Shown: positions 1 through 8,986, counted from the first letter of the stretch. The stretch is DNA of 64,000 nucleotides from Virgibacillus_P tibetensis (GCF_036026595.1 NZ_JARZFX010000006.1:1-64000); one strand, 5' to 3'. Numbers and translations are program-made. The notes: generated by a model from the letters alone, not told the origin.

Positions 1-106
1 AAAGACCGATGATTGGAACCATTTTTAAGTTGTTTCGGCTAGTTATGTCCCAGCCTCGTTTTTGTGTAATGAAAAGAAAGTATATGAATTTGGCTTTATC
101 TCATAT

Positions 107-211
107 GACAGTGGAAGATCGACTAACTACGCCGCTCCTGAGCGCAACGTCGACCCACACTGCGATGCGCGGGCGCAGTCCGTACTTCCTAAATGGGCCC
201 CGTGCTTTTGT
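107..211. repeat. Dispersed GC-rich repeat, partial copy A
   Basis: This 105-base stretch matches, with scattered substitutions, the right-hand third of a longer repeat at 48533-48848. The shared core runs from GTGGAAGATCGACTAACTAC to the GGGC(G/C)C...CTTTTGTTC end. It lies upstream of the nitronate monooxygenase gene and is much richer in GC than the surrounding DNA. The left two thirds of the element are absent here, so this is a fragment. A short open frame across it has no Shine-Dalgarno and looks spurious. The rest of positions 1-280 shows nothing else I can support. Confidence 0.8.
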
Positions 212-294
212 TCAAAAACACAATATAAATAGAGAAAGGGATTGTAACTTATGGTATTCTTAATATAGGAATTAAACGGAATGGAGGGTTGTTG

Positions 295-1389
295 ATGGAT
301 TTTTTTAAAGATCTAGAAATTAATGTTCCCGTTATCCAAGCAGGGATGGCAGGTGGAATCTCAACGCCTGAACTCGTTGCTGCTGTAACAAATGCAGGCG
401 CACTAGGTACGATAGGTGCGGGATATATGGGTGCAACGCATTTGAAACAGCAGATACAACGTGTTAAAAACCTGACAGATAAACCCTTTGCTGTGAATCT
501 TTTTGCAACTAATCTGGAAAATTTCTCTGCTGATATTGCTGGCATGCAAGGTTTTTTAAACAAGTTCAGGGTCGAGCTGGGAATCAATTCAGGAGATGAA
601 ATAGTTAAAACGAATGATTATTTGCAAGAAAAAGTCTATGTGATTATCCAGGAAAAGATACCGATCGTCAGTACGGCATTTGGTGTATTATCTTCCGTTT
701 TAATAGAACGGTTGAAACAACATAATGTAACATTGATTGGTATGGCAACTAATCTTGATGAGGCAAAACAGCTGGTGGAAGCGGGATATGATTGTATTGT
801 TGCACAGGGATATGAAGCAGGGGGACACCGTGGTACATTCGATGTCAAAATGCTGCCCAACGGAAGTGACATAGGCTTATCTGTACTTGTACAGACCTTC
901 AAGGAAAATCTTTCTGTACCGATTATTGCAGCTGGAGGAATACATACGAAAGCACAAGTTAACGGGTTTTTAGCAATGGGTGCAGCTGGTGTTCAATTAG
1001 GAACCAGATTTTTAATAGCGAAAGAAGCTGGAACCAATGATGCCTATAGACGTGCTTTAATGAAAGCAAAAAGTGGGGACACTGTTATTACCAGGGCCTT
1101 TTCGGGGCGTCCGGCAAGAGCTGTTGCGAATCGATTTATCGAAGAGGTAGAAGGAAGTAAAATTGATACATTGCCATTTCCTATCCAAAATGAACTAACG
1201 AAAGATATTCGTGCCGCCGGTAAAGAATTTGCCATTGCAGATTTACAATCCCTTTGGGCAGGGCAGGGGGTTGGGGAAATTAAAAGTGAAGAAACGGCTG
1301 GAGAAATAATCAAGTCTCTCGTAGATCTTGGTAATGGGATGCTTGGTCAGAGTGAAAATAACGCACCTGCTCAACTCATTGATCAATAA
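295..1389 (+). CDS. Nitronate monooxygenase (2-nitropropane dioxygenase family)
   Basis: FMN-dependent TIM-barrel enzyme of 364 residues that oxidises alkyl nitronates, or their toxic relative propionate 3-nitronate, to carbonyl compounds. Visible family marks are the N-terminal VIQAGMAGG flavin loop (about residues 13-21), the AGGHRG segment carrying the conserved catalytic His (residue 178), the phosphate-binding AAGGI (about residue 209) and GVQLGTRF. I start at ATG 295 because GGAGGG at 283-288 sits 6 bases before it; the in-frame TTG at 289 touches the Shine-Dalgarno. It stands alone, with a hairpin after its stop. Family members are often annotated as enoyl-ACP reductase FabK-like, but AGGHRG favours the monooxygenase. 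The cytoplasmic detoxification role is inferred from the family. Confidence 0.9.
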   Translation: MDFFKDLEINVPVIQAGMAGGISTPELVAAVTNAGALGTIGAGYMGATHLKQQIQRVKNLTDKPFAVNLFATNLENFSADIAGMQGFLNKFRVELGINSGDEIVKTNDYLQEKVYVIIQEKIPIVSTAFGVLSSVLIERLKQHNVTLIGMATNLDEAKQLVEAGYDCIVAQGYEAGGHRGTFDVKMLPNGSDIGLSVLVQTFKENLSVPIIAAGGIHTKAQVNGFLAMGAAGVQLGTRFLIAKEAGTNDAYRRALMKAKSGDTVITRAFSGRPARAVANRFIEEVEGSKIDTLPFPIQNELTKDIRAAGKEFAIADLQSLWAGQGVGEIKSEETAGEIIKSLVDLGNGMLGQSENNAPAQLIDQ

Positions 1390-1390
1390 G

Positions 1391-1430
1391 AAAGTCAGCA
1401 GCTATCCTATGTGCAGCTGCTGACGTTTCC
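1391..1430. terminator. Hairpin between converging genes
   Basis: A perfect 10-bp inverted repeat (GTCAGCAGCT at 1394-1403, AGCTGCTGAC at 1415-1424) is followed by GTTTCC. It lies just after the nitronate monooxygenase stop and before the 3' end of the opposing ligase remnant. The U-tract is short, so efficiency is uncertain. Confidence 0.6.
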
Positions 1431-1439
1431 TATCGCAGA

Positions 1440-2126
1440 TTAACCTTGCAAATTAAAATGTTCCTTTACTTGCTCTCTTAGTTGGCGTTTCAGGAATTTG
1501 CCTACAGATGTTTTAGGGATCTCATTGAAAAAGAGAACATCGTCAGGTAGCCAGAACTTAGCGAACTGTGGCTTCAAAAACTCCAGCAATTCTTCTTTCT
1601 TCCCGGTTTCTGAAACATCTTCATGAAGCACAACACATGCGATTGGTCTTTCCTGCCATTCTGCATCAGGAATAGCCACCACACTTGCTTCAAAAACGGA
1701 ATCATGTGCCATGAGGGCGTTTTCGAGATCGACGGAAGATATCCATTCACCGCCGCTTTTAATTAGATCCTTTGTCCGGTCGACTATCTTAATTGTTCCT
1801 TCCACGTCAACCGTTACAACACCACCTGTATGGAACCATCCATCAACAAAAGCATTCTCACTGCGTTCGTCCTTGTAATATTCATTCGCAATCCAGTGAC
1901 CCCGCACGAGTAATTCACCCATATCTGTATCATTCCACTCTACTTCACCATCACTACCCATAATCTTCATCTGAAGCCCTGGAACTAAGATTCCTTGTCT
2001 CGAGCGCTCCTCTAACTTCTCATCACCTGTTAAATCCTGCTGGTAGCTCTTTAAGCGGGATATGGTTACGAGTGGCGTAGTTTCTGTTGCACCATAAGCG
2101 TGATAACCTATCTTTGTAATATCATA
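1440..2126 (-). pseudogene. 5'-truncated acyl-CoA synthetase (AMP-binding) remnant
   Basis: Only the C-terminal 40 percent or so of a fatty-acid CoA ligase survives; intact relatives are about 540 residues. The frame is open from 2126, just inside an upstream stop, and includes YGATETTP (the A5 motif of adenylate-forming enzymes) upstream of any ATG. Further on are DRTKDLIKSGGEWIS (A8 hinge) and PKTSVGKFLKR (the A10 lysine region). The A7 motif reads WFHTGG where the family has TGD. The lost Asp binds the AMP ribose, and GGT for GAT is a one-base change. Upstream of 2126 the DNA becomes AT-rich with no trace of the N-terminal domain. I read it as a decaying, non-functional gene. An internal ATG at 1970 could give a 176-residue product, but without the AMP-binding core it would not be an active ligase. 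Confidence 0.85.
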
Positions 2127-2287
2127 TTATTTCAATTATTATAAATAAATAAAAAACACGGGTAATAAATTGTGATTTTAGGGCTTATCTATCATGTTTA
2201 CTTGCTTATTTTTATAAACTGCAAATGTATTTCATGCATACTTACATTTGTAGAAAATAATGTTAATTTTAAATTGTTAGGAATAGA

Positions 2288-2317
2288 TTGACAATAGTAT
2301 AAATATAAGGGTAAAAT
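2288..2317 (+). promoter_or_regulatory. Sigma-A-type promoter for the TRAP operon
   Basis: TTGACA at 2288-2293 and TAAAAT at 2312-2317 are separated by 18 bases, about 35 bases upstream of the lipoprotein start codon. This is a near-consensus vegetative promoter. I see no operator in the AT-rich stretch before it. Confidence 0.65.
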
Positions 2318-2351
2318 ATAGACTGCTAGAGTATTATAAGGGGGAGTTTAT

Positions 2352-3335
2352 ATGAATAACAAAAGGTACATAGTACCGTTCACCATGTTGCTGATACTTT
2401 CTTTGTTTTTAGCTGCTTGTGGCGGGAATAACGATGATAGTAGCGGAGATGGTAATAGTGACCCGGATTTTCTGCAGATGCTTACTGGGGGAACTAGTGG
2501 TACATATTACCCGTTAGGTGGGGAAATGGCGACAATAATTACGAATGAAACAGATATTCAAACAGACGCGGTATCATCTAACGCTTCTGCTGATAATGTA
2601 ATCGCTTTACAAGAAGAAAATTCAGAACTTGCGTTTGTTCAAACAGACATAGTAGCAAATGCTGTTGAAGGAATTAATTCTTTTGACGGAAATCCTGTTG
2701 ATAATGTACTTGCAATAGGTTCACTTTATCCGGAAACGATTCAGATTGTAACATCCGGAGATTCCGATATTTCTTCCGTTGAAGATTTAGCAGGAAAAAC
2801 AGTTTCTGTAGGAGCACCAGGTTCTGGAACGTATGTAAACGCTGAACAGATTCTTGAAGTACACGGATTAACAATGGATGACATTGATGCACAAAATCTT
2901 GATTTTGGCGAATCTACCGGTGGAATTCAGGATGGTAATATTGACGCAGCTTTTATAACTGCTGGTACGCCAACTGGTGCGGTTGAAGGATTATCTGCCA
3001 CAACTGATGTGAATGTCCTTCCGGTGTCACAAGAGAAAATTGATGAATTAATTGAACTACATCCTTATTATGCAGCTGATACAATTGAAGCTGGAACTTA
3101 TGGGTTAGAAGAAGATGTTACGACAGTTGCTGTTCTTGCAATGCTAGCTGTAACAGAAAGTCTTTCAGAGGATTTAGTTTACAATATTACAAAAGCTATT
3201 TACGAAAATGCAGAGAAAATGGCCCATGAGAAGGCTAAATTCATCAGTACGGATGCAGCTTTAAATGGTATTGGGATTGATTTACACCCTGGAGCGAAAA
3301 AATATTTCGATGAAGTGGGCGTAACTGCAGAGTAA
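2352..3335 (+). CDS. TAXI-family TRAP transporter substrate-binding lipoprotein
   Basis: Extracytoplasmic solute receptor of 327 residues for a TRAP transporter. The first 23 residues form a lipoprotein signal ending in the lipobox LAAC (Cys23), so the mature protein is membrane-anchored on the outside. The TAXI signature GGTSGTYYPLGG lies at about residues 46-57, with family motifs GAPGSGTYVNAE and AFITAGTPT further on. GGGGGAG precedes ATG 2352 by a normal distance. It heads a three-gene set with a DUF1850 protein and the fused permease. TAXI systems take up small organic acids such as glutamate or 2-oxoglutarate in some bacteria, but the ligand here cannot be read from sequence. Confidence 0.93.
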   Translation: MNNKRYIVPFTMLLILSLFLAACGGNNDDSSGDGNSDPDFLQMLTGGTSGTYYPLGGEMATIITNETDIQTDAVSSNASADNVIALQEENSELAFVQTDIVANAVEGINSFDGNPVDNVLAIGSLYPETIQIVTSGDSDISSVEDLAGKTVSVGAPGSGTYVNAEQILEVHGLTMDDIDAQNLDFGESTGGIQDGNIDAAFITAGTPTGAVEGLSATTDVNVLPVSQEKIDELIELHPYYAADTIEAGTYGLEEDVTTVAVLAMLAVTESLSEDLVYNITKAIYENAEKMAHEKAKFISTDAALNGIGIDLHPGAKKYFDEVGVTAE

Positions 3336-3358
3336 TCGTAAAAGATAATTAATGAGAG

Positions 3359-3400
3359 GGCCGGCTGGTAATCCTTTTTTGGAGGAATTTGCTGCCGGCC
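3359..3400 (+). terminator. Intercistronic GC-rich hairpin after the receptor gene
   Basis: GGCCGGC (3359-3365) pairs with GCCGGCC (3394-3400), and additional partial pairing is possible inside. The following bases (ATTCCATTTT) are a weak U-tract. Since the permease genes follow in the same direction, this is more likely a partial terminator or mRNA-stabilising hairpin. Such an element would let the receptor be made in excess of the membrane subunits. Confidence 0.55.
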
Positions 3401-3479
3401 ATTCCATTTTAAATTAGGCCCTATTCATGCGGGAGATTTATCCTAATAAAAATCTTAATGGCATTCCAGGTGGATAATT

Positions 3480-4013
3480 ATGAAAAATCTTTCAATAAAA
3501 ACACTATTCTTTAGTACCCTTCTCTTGTTAGTTACTCTACTCTTACTATTATATGTTCCTTTCCGGACAGCTTTAGTATTTTATGAAGAAAATACAGCTA
3601 GTATTGAAGCATTTTTACCGATAAAAGAGGAAGATACCTTCCAGATCGTTTTCAAACATTCGATCCACCTGACTGATGTTGTGGAAAAATACATTGTTAC
3701 TGCTAATAAAGATATAAAACAATATGAAATTATTTACGAAGAATTTGGCATAGGAATGCCATCTAATGCGGAAGTAGACCAGGAATTTGAATATATAGAC
3801 GGCAAATATCATATAAAGGATTTAAATAACGTTTTTTCATCGATTAATATACGAAACGGGAAAACTGTTTCTGAAAATCGCCTTTTTTGGGGTGAGCAAG
3901 GGAACCATATGGTTTATTTCAATGATTACTTTGAGCCGGGTGCGTGGTTTAGAGTCGAAATTAAGAATCTATCATTATGGCAATACTTGAAAGGAGTGAG
4001 AATCCATGAGTGA
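3480..4013 (+). CDS. DUF1850 domain protein of the TRAP operon
   Basis: A 177-residue protein with one N-terminal transmembrane or signal segment (about residues 7-27, very Leu-rich) and an extracytoplasmic remainder. The segment FKHSIHLTDVVEKY (about residues 58-71) resembles the DUF1850 signature, a His-Ser motif followed by an acidic and aromatic stretch. DUF1850 genes are repeatedly found between TAXI receptors and fused TRAP permeases, exactly as here, so a role in assembling or coupling the transporter is a fair inference; its biochemistry is unknown. Its last 8 bases overlap the permease start, and the permease Shine-Dalgarno AAAGGAG lies within this gene, implying translational coupling. 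Confidence 0.85.
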   Translation: MKNLSIKTLFFSTLLLLVTLLLLLYVPFRTALVFYEENTASIEAFLPIKEEDTFQIVFKHSIHLTDVVEKYIVTANKDIKQYEIIYEEFGIGMPSNAEVDQEFEYIDGKYHIKDLNNVFSSINIRNGKTVSENRLFWGEQGNHMVYFNDYFEPGAWFRVEIKNLSLWQYLKGVRIHE

Positions 4014-6009
4014 TTCAAAAAACCAATTAACAGAAAGTGAACAGGAGAAATTATTGCAAAAATACGATACTGAATCAAATACACGCAGTCTTGGTGGCAT
4101 TGCTGCAAAAGTTGTCTTTTTTGGATTACTTGCCTTTTCATTATTTCAACTATACACAGGGGCATTTGGCCAATATACAGCGTATATTCAACGAACGGTT
4201 CACTTAGGTTTTGCGATGAGTCTCATTTTCTTATTATTCCCAGCGAGGAAAAAAGGAAATAAGAGAAAAGTAGCTTGGTATGATTATATACTTGTTTTGC
4301 TATCAATTATTGTATGTGGTTATTGGCCGGTATTTTATGATTCATTAGTGCGAAATATTGGTGGCATTAGTGATATACAAATGATAATTGGTGGTTTGGC
4401 TATATTGCTGGTTTTAGAAGCTACCAGAAGGGCGGTTGGACTTCCAATTACCATTATCGCTATAATCTTTATGGTGTATGCGTTATTCGGTCCGTACATG
4501 CCGGGTATGTTAGCACACCGAGGTCTCAGTTTGCAACAACTGATAGGTTCCATGTTCTTTACAACAGAAGGGATTCTTGGTACCCCCTTACAAGTATCTT
4601 CTACATATATTTTCCTGTTCCTGCTATTTGGAGCATTTCTCGTACAGACAGGTGTTGGTAACTATTTTAACGATTTAGCAATATCGCTGGCGGGAAGACG
4701 AACTGGCGGGCCGGCGAAAGTTGCTATTTTTTCAAGTGCATTGAATGGTACTATCTCTGGAAGTTCTGTAGCAAACACGGTAACGACCGGATCGTATACA
4801 ATACCAATGATGAAGAGACTTGGTTATAAACCAAACTTTGCAGGCGCTGTAGAGGCGGCCTCATCTACGGGTGGACAAATTATGCCGCCGATTATGGGGG
4901 CTGCAGCTTTCTTAATGATTGAATTTGCTGGAGTTGGTTATTGGGAAATAGCAAAAGCAGCAACTATTCCTGCAATTTTATATTTTTCAGGTATATGGAT
5001 TATGACCCATCTGGAAGCAAAAAGGTTGGGACTCCATGGGTTGCCAAAGGAAGATATACCAAGTAAAAAATCAGTATTAAAGAAGATACATCTTTTACTG
5101 CCTATCCTGGCAATTGTCTTCTTACTATTCCAGGGTTTTAGTATTGAACGAACTGCTTTATACGGTATAGGGATAACCATACTCGTAAGTTTATTCAGAA
5201 AAGATACAAGGATAACGCCTAGCAAGTTTGTTTTGGCCTTAACTTCAGGTGCCAGAACTGCCCTGGGTGTTGCAGCTGCAACAGCCTGTGCGGGTATTAT
5301 TGTTGGGGTGGTCACGAAGACTGGTCTGGGTCTTAAGATGGGTAATGGCCTCGTAAGTATGGCTGGAGCACTTGCAAACTCATTAGAAGCGCAAGTCTTA
5401 TTAACATTGTTCTTTACAATGGTCGCATCCATTATTTTGGGAATGGGCTCACCAACAACAGCTAACTATATTATTACATCAACAATCGCTTTGCCGGCGA
5501 TTCTGGCATTAAATGATCAATTAGAAGTAGCAATTCCTGTACTGGCTGGTCATATGTTTGTTTTCTATTTTGGTATAGTAGCAGATATTACACCACCGGT
5601 TGCACTGGCAGCATTTGCAGCAACTGGTATATCAGGGGGAGAGCCGATCCGGACAGGTGTAAATGCTTCTAAACTGGCGATTGCAGCATTCATCATTCCA
5701 TATATGTTTGTATTACAGCCGCAGTTGTTAATGATTGATACTACAGCCTTGGAAGTGAGCTGGATTCTGGTAACAGCTATTGCCGGTATGATGGCAATTG
5801 GAGCGGGTATGATCGGTTTCTGGTATCGAAAAGTTCACTGGATAGAAAGAATATTAACAGTAGCGACTGGTTTATTCTTAATATATCCAGGAGGAAATTC
5901 AGATATAATTGGTTTTGTAGCTTTTGGTATATTGCTATCACTTCAGTTTGTGATTAAAGGAAGTAAAGGTTCTTCTGAAAAAGTAGAAGCAGCTGAAAAA
6001 AGTATATAA
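4006..6009 (+). CDS. TRAP transporter permease, fused 4TM/12TM subunits
   Basis: Integral membrane protein of 667 residues combining the small (DctQ-like) and large (DctM-like) TRAP subunits in one chain, as usual for TAXI-type systems. About four hydrophobic segments precede a loop near residue 120. The DctM-type core follows, with the Gly/Ser-rich re-entrant motifs NGTISGSSVANTVTTGS and SSTGGQIMPPIMGAAAF near residues 245-310 and a pseudo-repeat LGMGSPTTANYI near 482. Transport is driven by an ion gradient rather than ATP. It overlaps the DUF1850 gene by 8 bases and is followed by a strong terminator, so it closes the operon. Confidence 0.93.
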   Translation: MSDSKNQLTESEQEKLLQKYDTESNTRSLGGIAAKVVFFGLLAFSLFQLYTGAFGQYTAYIQRTVHLGFAMSLIFLLFPARKKGNKRKVAWYDYILVLLSIIVCGYWPVFYDSLVRNIGGISDIQMIIGGLAILLVLEATRRAVGLPITIIAIIFMVYALFGPYMPGMLAHRGLSLQQLIGSMFFTTEGILGTPLQVSSTYIFLFLLFGAFLVQTGVGNYFNDLAISLAGRRTGGPAKVAIFSSALNGTISGSSVANTVTTGSYTIPMMKRLGYKPNFAGAVEAASSTGGQIMPPIMGAAAFLMIEFAGVGYWEIAKAATIPAILYFSGIWIMTHLEAKRLGLHGLPKEDIPSKKSVLKKIHLLLPILAIVFLLFQGFSIERTALYGIGITILVSLFRKDTRITPSKFVLALTSGARTALGVAAATACAGIIVGVVTKTGLGLKMGNGLVSMAGALANSLEAQVLLTLFFTMVASIILGMGSPTTANYIITSTIALPAILALNDQLEVAIPVLAGHMFVFYFGIVADITPPVALAAFAATGISGGEPIRTGVNASKLAIAAFIIPYMFVLQPQLLMIDTTALEVSWILVTAIAGMMAIGAGMIGFWYRKVHWIERILTVATGLFLIYPGGNSDIIGFVAFGILLSLQFVIKGSKGSSEKVEAAEKSI

Positions 6010-6017
6010 TGGAATTT

Positions 6018-6050
6018 AAAAGTGGTCAGGGATACCTGGCCACTTTTTTT
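6018..6050 (+). terminator. Rho-independent terminator of the TRAP operon
   Basis: AAGTGGTCAGG and CCTGGCCACTT pair around a GATA loop, with one G-U pair, followed by seven T residues. It directly follows the permease stop and separates the operon from the MATE gene. Confidence 0.9.
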
Positions 6051-6125
6051 AAATTCTAAATGCTGATTTCAGCAATAACTCATGCTAAGCTTGATGAGAG
6101 AACAGAAGAGGGGGATGGCTTGAGG

Positions 6126-7478
6126 ATGAAGAAACAGCATGACTTTACCCAGGGAAGTATACTTAAACAATTAATAATTTTTTCTGGACCAATAATGCTC
6201 GCAAACTTATTGCAAACCTCTTATCAGTTTATAGATAGTTTGTGGATAGGTAACTTGCTTGGAGGTAACGCATTAGGGGCTGTTGCTGTTTCGAGTACTA
6301 TAATCTTTACTGTTCTATCTTTTGTTATTGGAGTAAATAATGCCGCGCTAACCATTTTGTCACAGCAAAAAGGAAAAGAAAATGAGACTGGTCTAAAACG
6401 TTATATAAATGCATTTGTCGTCTTACTGACCCTTATTTCCCTCGTTCTGGGATTGGCTGGTTTTATTTTTGCAGAACAATTTTTGAATTTACTGGGCACA
6501 CCACACTCAATGATGGCATCAGCACAAGCCTATTTGCAGATTAACTTTTTAGGAATACTATTTTTATTTGGCTATAATTTTATTAGTACCGTCCTGCGAG
6601 CGTTAGGGGATAGTAAAACACCACTTCGTTTTGTTATGATCGCTGTTGGGTTAAATGTTGTTCTTGACCCTTTATTTATTGCTGGTTTCAATATGGGGGT
6701 AGAAGGAGCAGCATATGCCACAGTAATTTCACAAGGAGGAGCTTTTTTCTTTGGGGTAATTTACGTGTTACGTCGCAAGCTGGTGCCATTTAGCTTTCCA
6801 GCTCTCCCGGCCAGACAGGAAGTAAGCTTAATCTTTCATTTAGGCATACCCTCCGGTTTACAAATGGCAGTAATCTCTGCAGGGGTTGCAGCAATTATGA
6901 GTGTTGTAACAGGATATGGTGATGACGTTGTAGCTGGGTTTAGTGCAGCACAACGCTTAGATAGCCTGTTAATGCTTCCAGCTCATGCACTAGGCATAGC
7001 GGTTAGCAGTATGGCAGGACAAAATATAGGAATAGGAGATTGGTCGAGAGTAAAGAGGATTGCTAAGTATGGCGTTTTGTATAATTTTTCTGTTATGCTA
7101 CTTGTAGGTATACTCGTTGTTTTTTTTGCAGAGCACGGAGTCAGACTATTTATCCAGGGAGAAGAAGCGATTCAGTTTGGAACAAGGTACTTACAAATAA
7201 TTGCATTGTGTTACCCTTTTCTGGTAATTAATTTTATATTAAATGGAATCGTCCGGGCGGCAGGGGCGATGTATCAGATACTTGCCCTTAATATAATATC
7301 CTTTTGGATTTTACGTTACCCCTTGACCGCGCTTTTATCAAGCTGGTTTGGTGATAGTGGAATAGCAATTGGCATGGGCAGCAGTTTTATAATCAGCAGC
7401 ATTTTTGCTTACTTGTATTACCGGTTTGGTAAGTGGCGGGAAAAGGAATTGTTTGTTGAAAAAAGCAAAAATATTTAG
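6126..7478 (+). CDS. MATE family multidrug/Na+ efflux transporter
   Basis: Twelve-helix exporter of about 450 residues with the two tandem MatE halves. The first half carries FSGPIMLANLLQTSYQFIDSLWIG and NALGAVAVSS; the second restarts near LGIPSGLQMAVISAG. MATE proteins expel cationic drugs or metabolites in exchange for Na+ or H+. The start is ambiguous. GAGGGGG ends at 6114, so TTG 6120 (5 bases away) and ATG 6126 (11 bases away) are both possible; the longer frame from 6060 has no ribosome site. The gene follows the TRAP terminator, and the next gene begins 10 bases after its stop, so the two are co-transcribed. Substrate unknown. Confidence 0.9.
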   Translation: MKKQHDFTQGSILKQLIIFSGPIMLANLLQTSYQFIDSLWIGNLLGGNALGAVAVSSTIIFTVLSFVIGVNNAALTILSQQKGKENETGLKRYINAFVVLLTLISLVLGLAGFIFAEQFLNLLGTPHSMMASAQAYLQINFLGILFLFGYNFISTVLRALGDSKTPLRFVMIAVGLNVVLDPLFIAGFNMGVEGAAYATVISQGGAFFFGVIYVLRRKLVPFSFPALPARQEVSLIFHLGIPSGLQMAVISAGVAAIMSVVTGYGDDVVAGFSAAQRLDSLLMLPAHALGIAVSSMAGQNIGIGDWSRVKRIAKYGVLYNFSVMLLVGILVVFFAEHGVRLFIQGEEAIQFGTRYLQIIALCYPFLVINFILNGIVRAAGAMYQILALNIISFWILRYPLTALLSSWFGDSGIAIGMGSSFIISSIFAYLYYRFGKWREKELFVEKSKNI

Positions 7479-7488
7479 GAGTTTATCT

Positions 7489-7914
7489 ATGAAAATAGTA
7501 TTTAAGTTAGTAACGTCTGGTATTTTATCAGGACTTGTTCTTGGAGTTTTTTTAAAAGTGGTGGAAGAAGTATCGGAAAAAACCGTATATACACTGTTAT
7601 TGAATATAGATTACTTCCCGATTATACAATATTGGAAGCTAAGTGAAACTGTAGAATTTACTCTACATATAATTGTGTCTGTCCTGTTCGCTGCAGTTTT
7701 GTATTTCCTGTTTAAACAAAGGAATATTCACAAAAAAATATCTGCGTATATTGTAGGAAGTATATTTGTTGGAGGTCTTTTATATCTGACGACAGCTTTT
7801 TCTGATCGGACACCAGTACTTACAGATAGTGCAGCATTTATTTATTGGATGGTAGGACATCTTATTTATGGAGTGATTGTCGGCTGCTTGCTATCTATTA
7901 AAAAGAAGGAATAG
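7489..7914 (+). CDS. Small conserved membrane protein, about four helices
   Basis: I do not recognise this 141-residue protein with certainty. It has about four hydrophobic segments (residues roughly 5-25, 55-75, 85-103 and 113-133), short loops and a Lys-rich C-terminus (LLSIKKKE), suggesting an inner-membrane protein with its tail inside. AGGAG at 7477-7481 lies 7 bases before ATG 7489, which sets the start; the longer in-frame extension overlapping the MATE gene is not credible. It sits tightly between the MATE gene and a lysozyme-like gene. A general resemblance to small Bacillus membrane proteins such as YqhR is only an impression. Confidence 0.75.
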   Translation: MKIVFKLVTSGILSGLVLGVFLKVVEEVSEKTVYTLLLNIDYFPIIQYWKLSETVEFTLHIIVSVLFAAVLYFLFKQRNIHKKISAYIVGSIFVGGLLYLTTAFSDRTPVLTDSAAFIYWMVGHLIYGVIVGCLLSIKKKE

Positions 7915-7921
7915 ATTGCCC

Positions 7922-8548
7922 ATGAAAATAAAGAAAAGGACGAAAAAAGCAATAGCTAAAGCTTTGACACTTGCATTGTTTATAGGAGGAACCCTTTTAG
8001 GCGTTTCTCTCTTAGCCTATGAAAAACCAATGCAGCAATTTGCTATATCAAACTTGTTAATTAGTGAGGAAGTCCAGAACTATCGATCTGTTGTAGAAAA
8101 GTATGCCGCTGAATACGAAGTTTCCGGCTATGTGGATGTCATTTTAGCAATGATGATGCAGGAGTCCGGGGGAAGAGGAAATGACCCAATGCAATCTTCA
8201 GAAAGCTACTGTGGAGATAGAAATTGTATCGATGATCCGGAACTTTCTATTAAACAGGGAGTCTACTATTTTTCCCGGACCTTGGATAAAGCAGAGGGTG
8301 ACCTTGAATTGGCGGTCCAATCCTATAATTTTGGCAGTGGATTTATTGACTATGTGCATAATGAAACAGGAGAATACACACAGGATGTGGCGATTAATTT
8401 CTCGCGGGAAATGTATGAAAAAGATCCTGAAAAGGAAAAGTATCGATGTCCACGTAAAGAAGCGAAACAGATTGATGCATGTTACGGTGACATTTATTAT
8501 GTTCGTTCCGTAATGGAATATAGAGACGTATTGGGAGCAAATAAGTAA
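7922..8548 (+). CDS. Lysozyme-like murein hydrolase (CwlT N-terminal-type domain)
   Basis: A 208-residue exported protein: basic N-terminus, one hydrophobic segment (about residues 13-32, a signal anchor or peptide), then a lysozyme-like domain. The motif MMMQESGGRGNDPMQSSESY (about residues 79-98) holds the expected catalytic Glu and the conserved Gln-Ser-Ser-Glu stretch; LAVQSYNFGSGFIDYV follows. This is the bacteriophage-type lysozyme or lytic transglycosylase fold also forming the N-terminal half of CwlT; the NlpC/P60 half of CwlT is absent. AGAAGGA lies 11 bases before ATG 7922. It cleaves peptidoglycan by inference. A paired cysteine (CGDRNC) near residues 100-105 could form a disulfide outside the cell. 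Confidence 0.85.
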   Translation: MKIKKRTKKAIAKALTLALFIGGTLLGVSLLAYEKPMQQFAISNLLISEEVQNYRSVVEKYAAEYEVSGYVDVILAMMMQESGGRGNDPMQSSESYCGDRNCIDDPELSIKQGVYYFSRTLDKAEGDLELAVQSYNFGSGFIDYVHNETGEYTQDVAINFSREMYEKDPEKEKYRCPRKEAKQIDACYGDIYYVRSVMEYRDVLGANK

Positions 8549-8594
8549 GCGTATATGTTATGATAAAAAAAAGAATAAAAGGAGGAAGTATCAT

Positions 8595-8972
8595 ATGATT
8601 AAAGCAGTACATACAGAAAATTCACCAGCAGCAATTGGACCATATTCGCAAGCTATTCAAGCAGGTGACTTTGTTTATGTTTCCGGACAAATTCCAATTG
8701 ATCCTGCAACAAGTGAAGTAGTTGACGGAATTGAAGCACAGACAAAGCAGGTTATGCAAAACTTAGAAGCTATTTTGACTGAGGTGGGGGCTGGATTCTC
8801 AAATGTAGTGAAGTTCACTATATTCCTGAGTTCAATGAACGACTTTGCTACTGTCAATGAGATTTACAGCGGCTATTTATCAGAGCCATATCCGGCTCGA
8901 GCCACAGTTGAAGTAAGCCGCTTACCGAAAGATGTGCTGGTTGAAATGGATGCTGTAGTCTACCTTAAATAA
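8595..8972 (+). CDS. ridA: RidA family reactive intermediate/imine deaminase
   Basis: A 125-residue cytoplasmic protein of the YjgF/YER057c/UK114 family, at the usual family length. It hydrolyses reactive enamines and imines, such as 2-aminoacrylate released by PLP-dependent dehydratases. Family marks are GPYSQAI near residue 16, GQIPIDP near 31, the YPARATVEV segment with the substrate-binding Arg (about residue 102) and VLVEMDAV with the conserved Glu. AGGAGG at 8580-8585 sets ATG 8595. The TAA stop overlaps the Shine-Dalgarno of the following dehydrogenase gene, so the two form a coupled pair. B. subtilis YabJ is the best-known Bacillus member. Confidence 0.95.
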   Translation: MIKAVHTENSPAAIGPYSQAIQAGDFVYVSGQIPIDPATSEVVDGIEAQTKQVMQNLEAILTEVGAGFSNVVKFTIFLSSMNDFATVNEIYSGYLSEPYPARATVEVSRLPKDVLVEMDAVVYLK

Positions 8973-8986
8973 GGAGGTATACAAAC

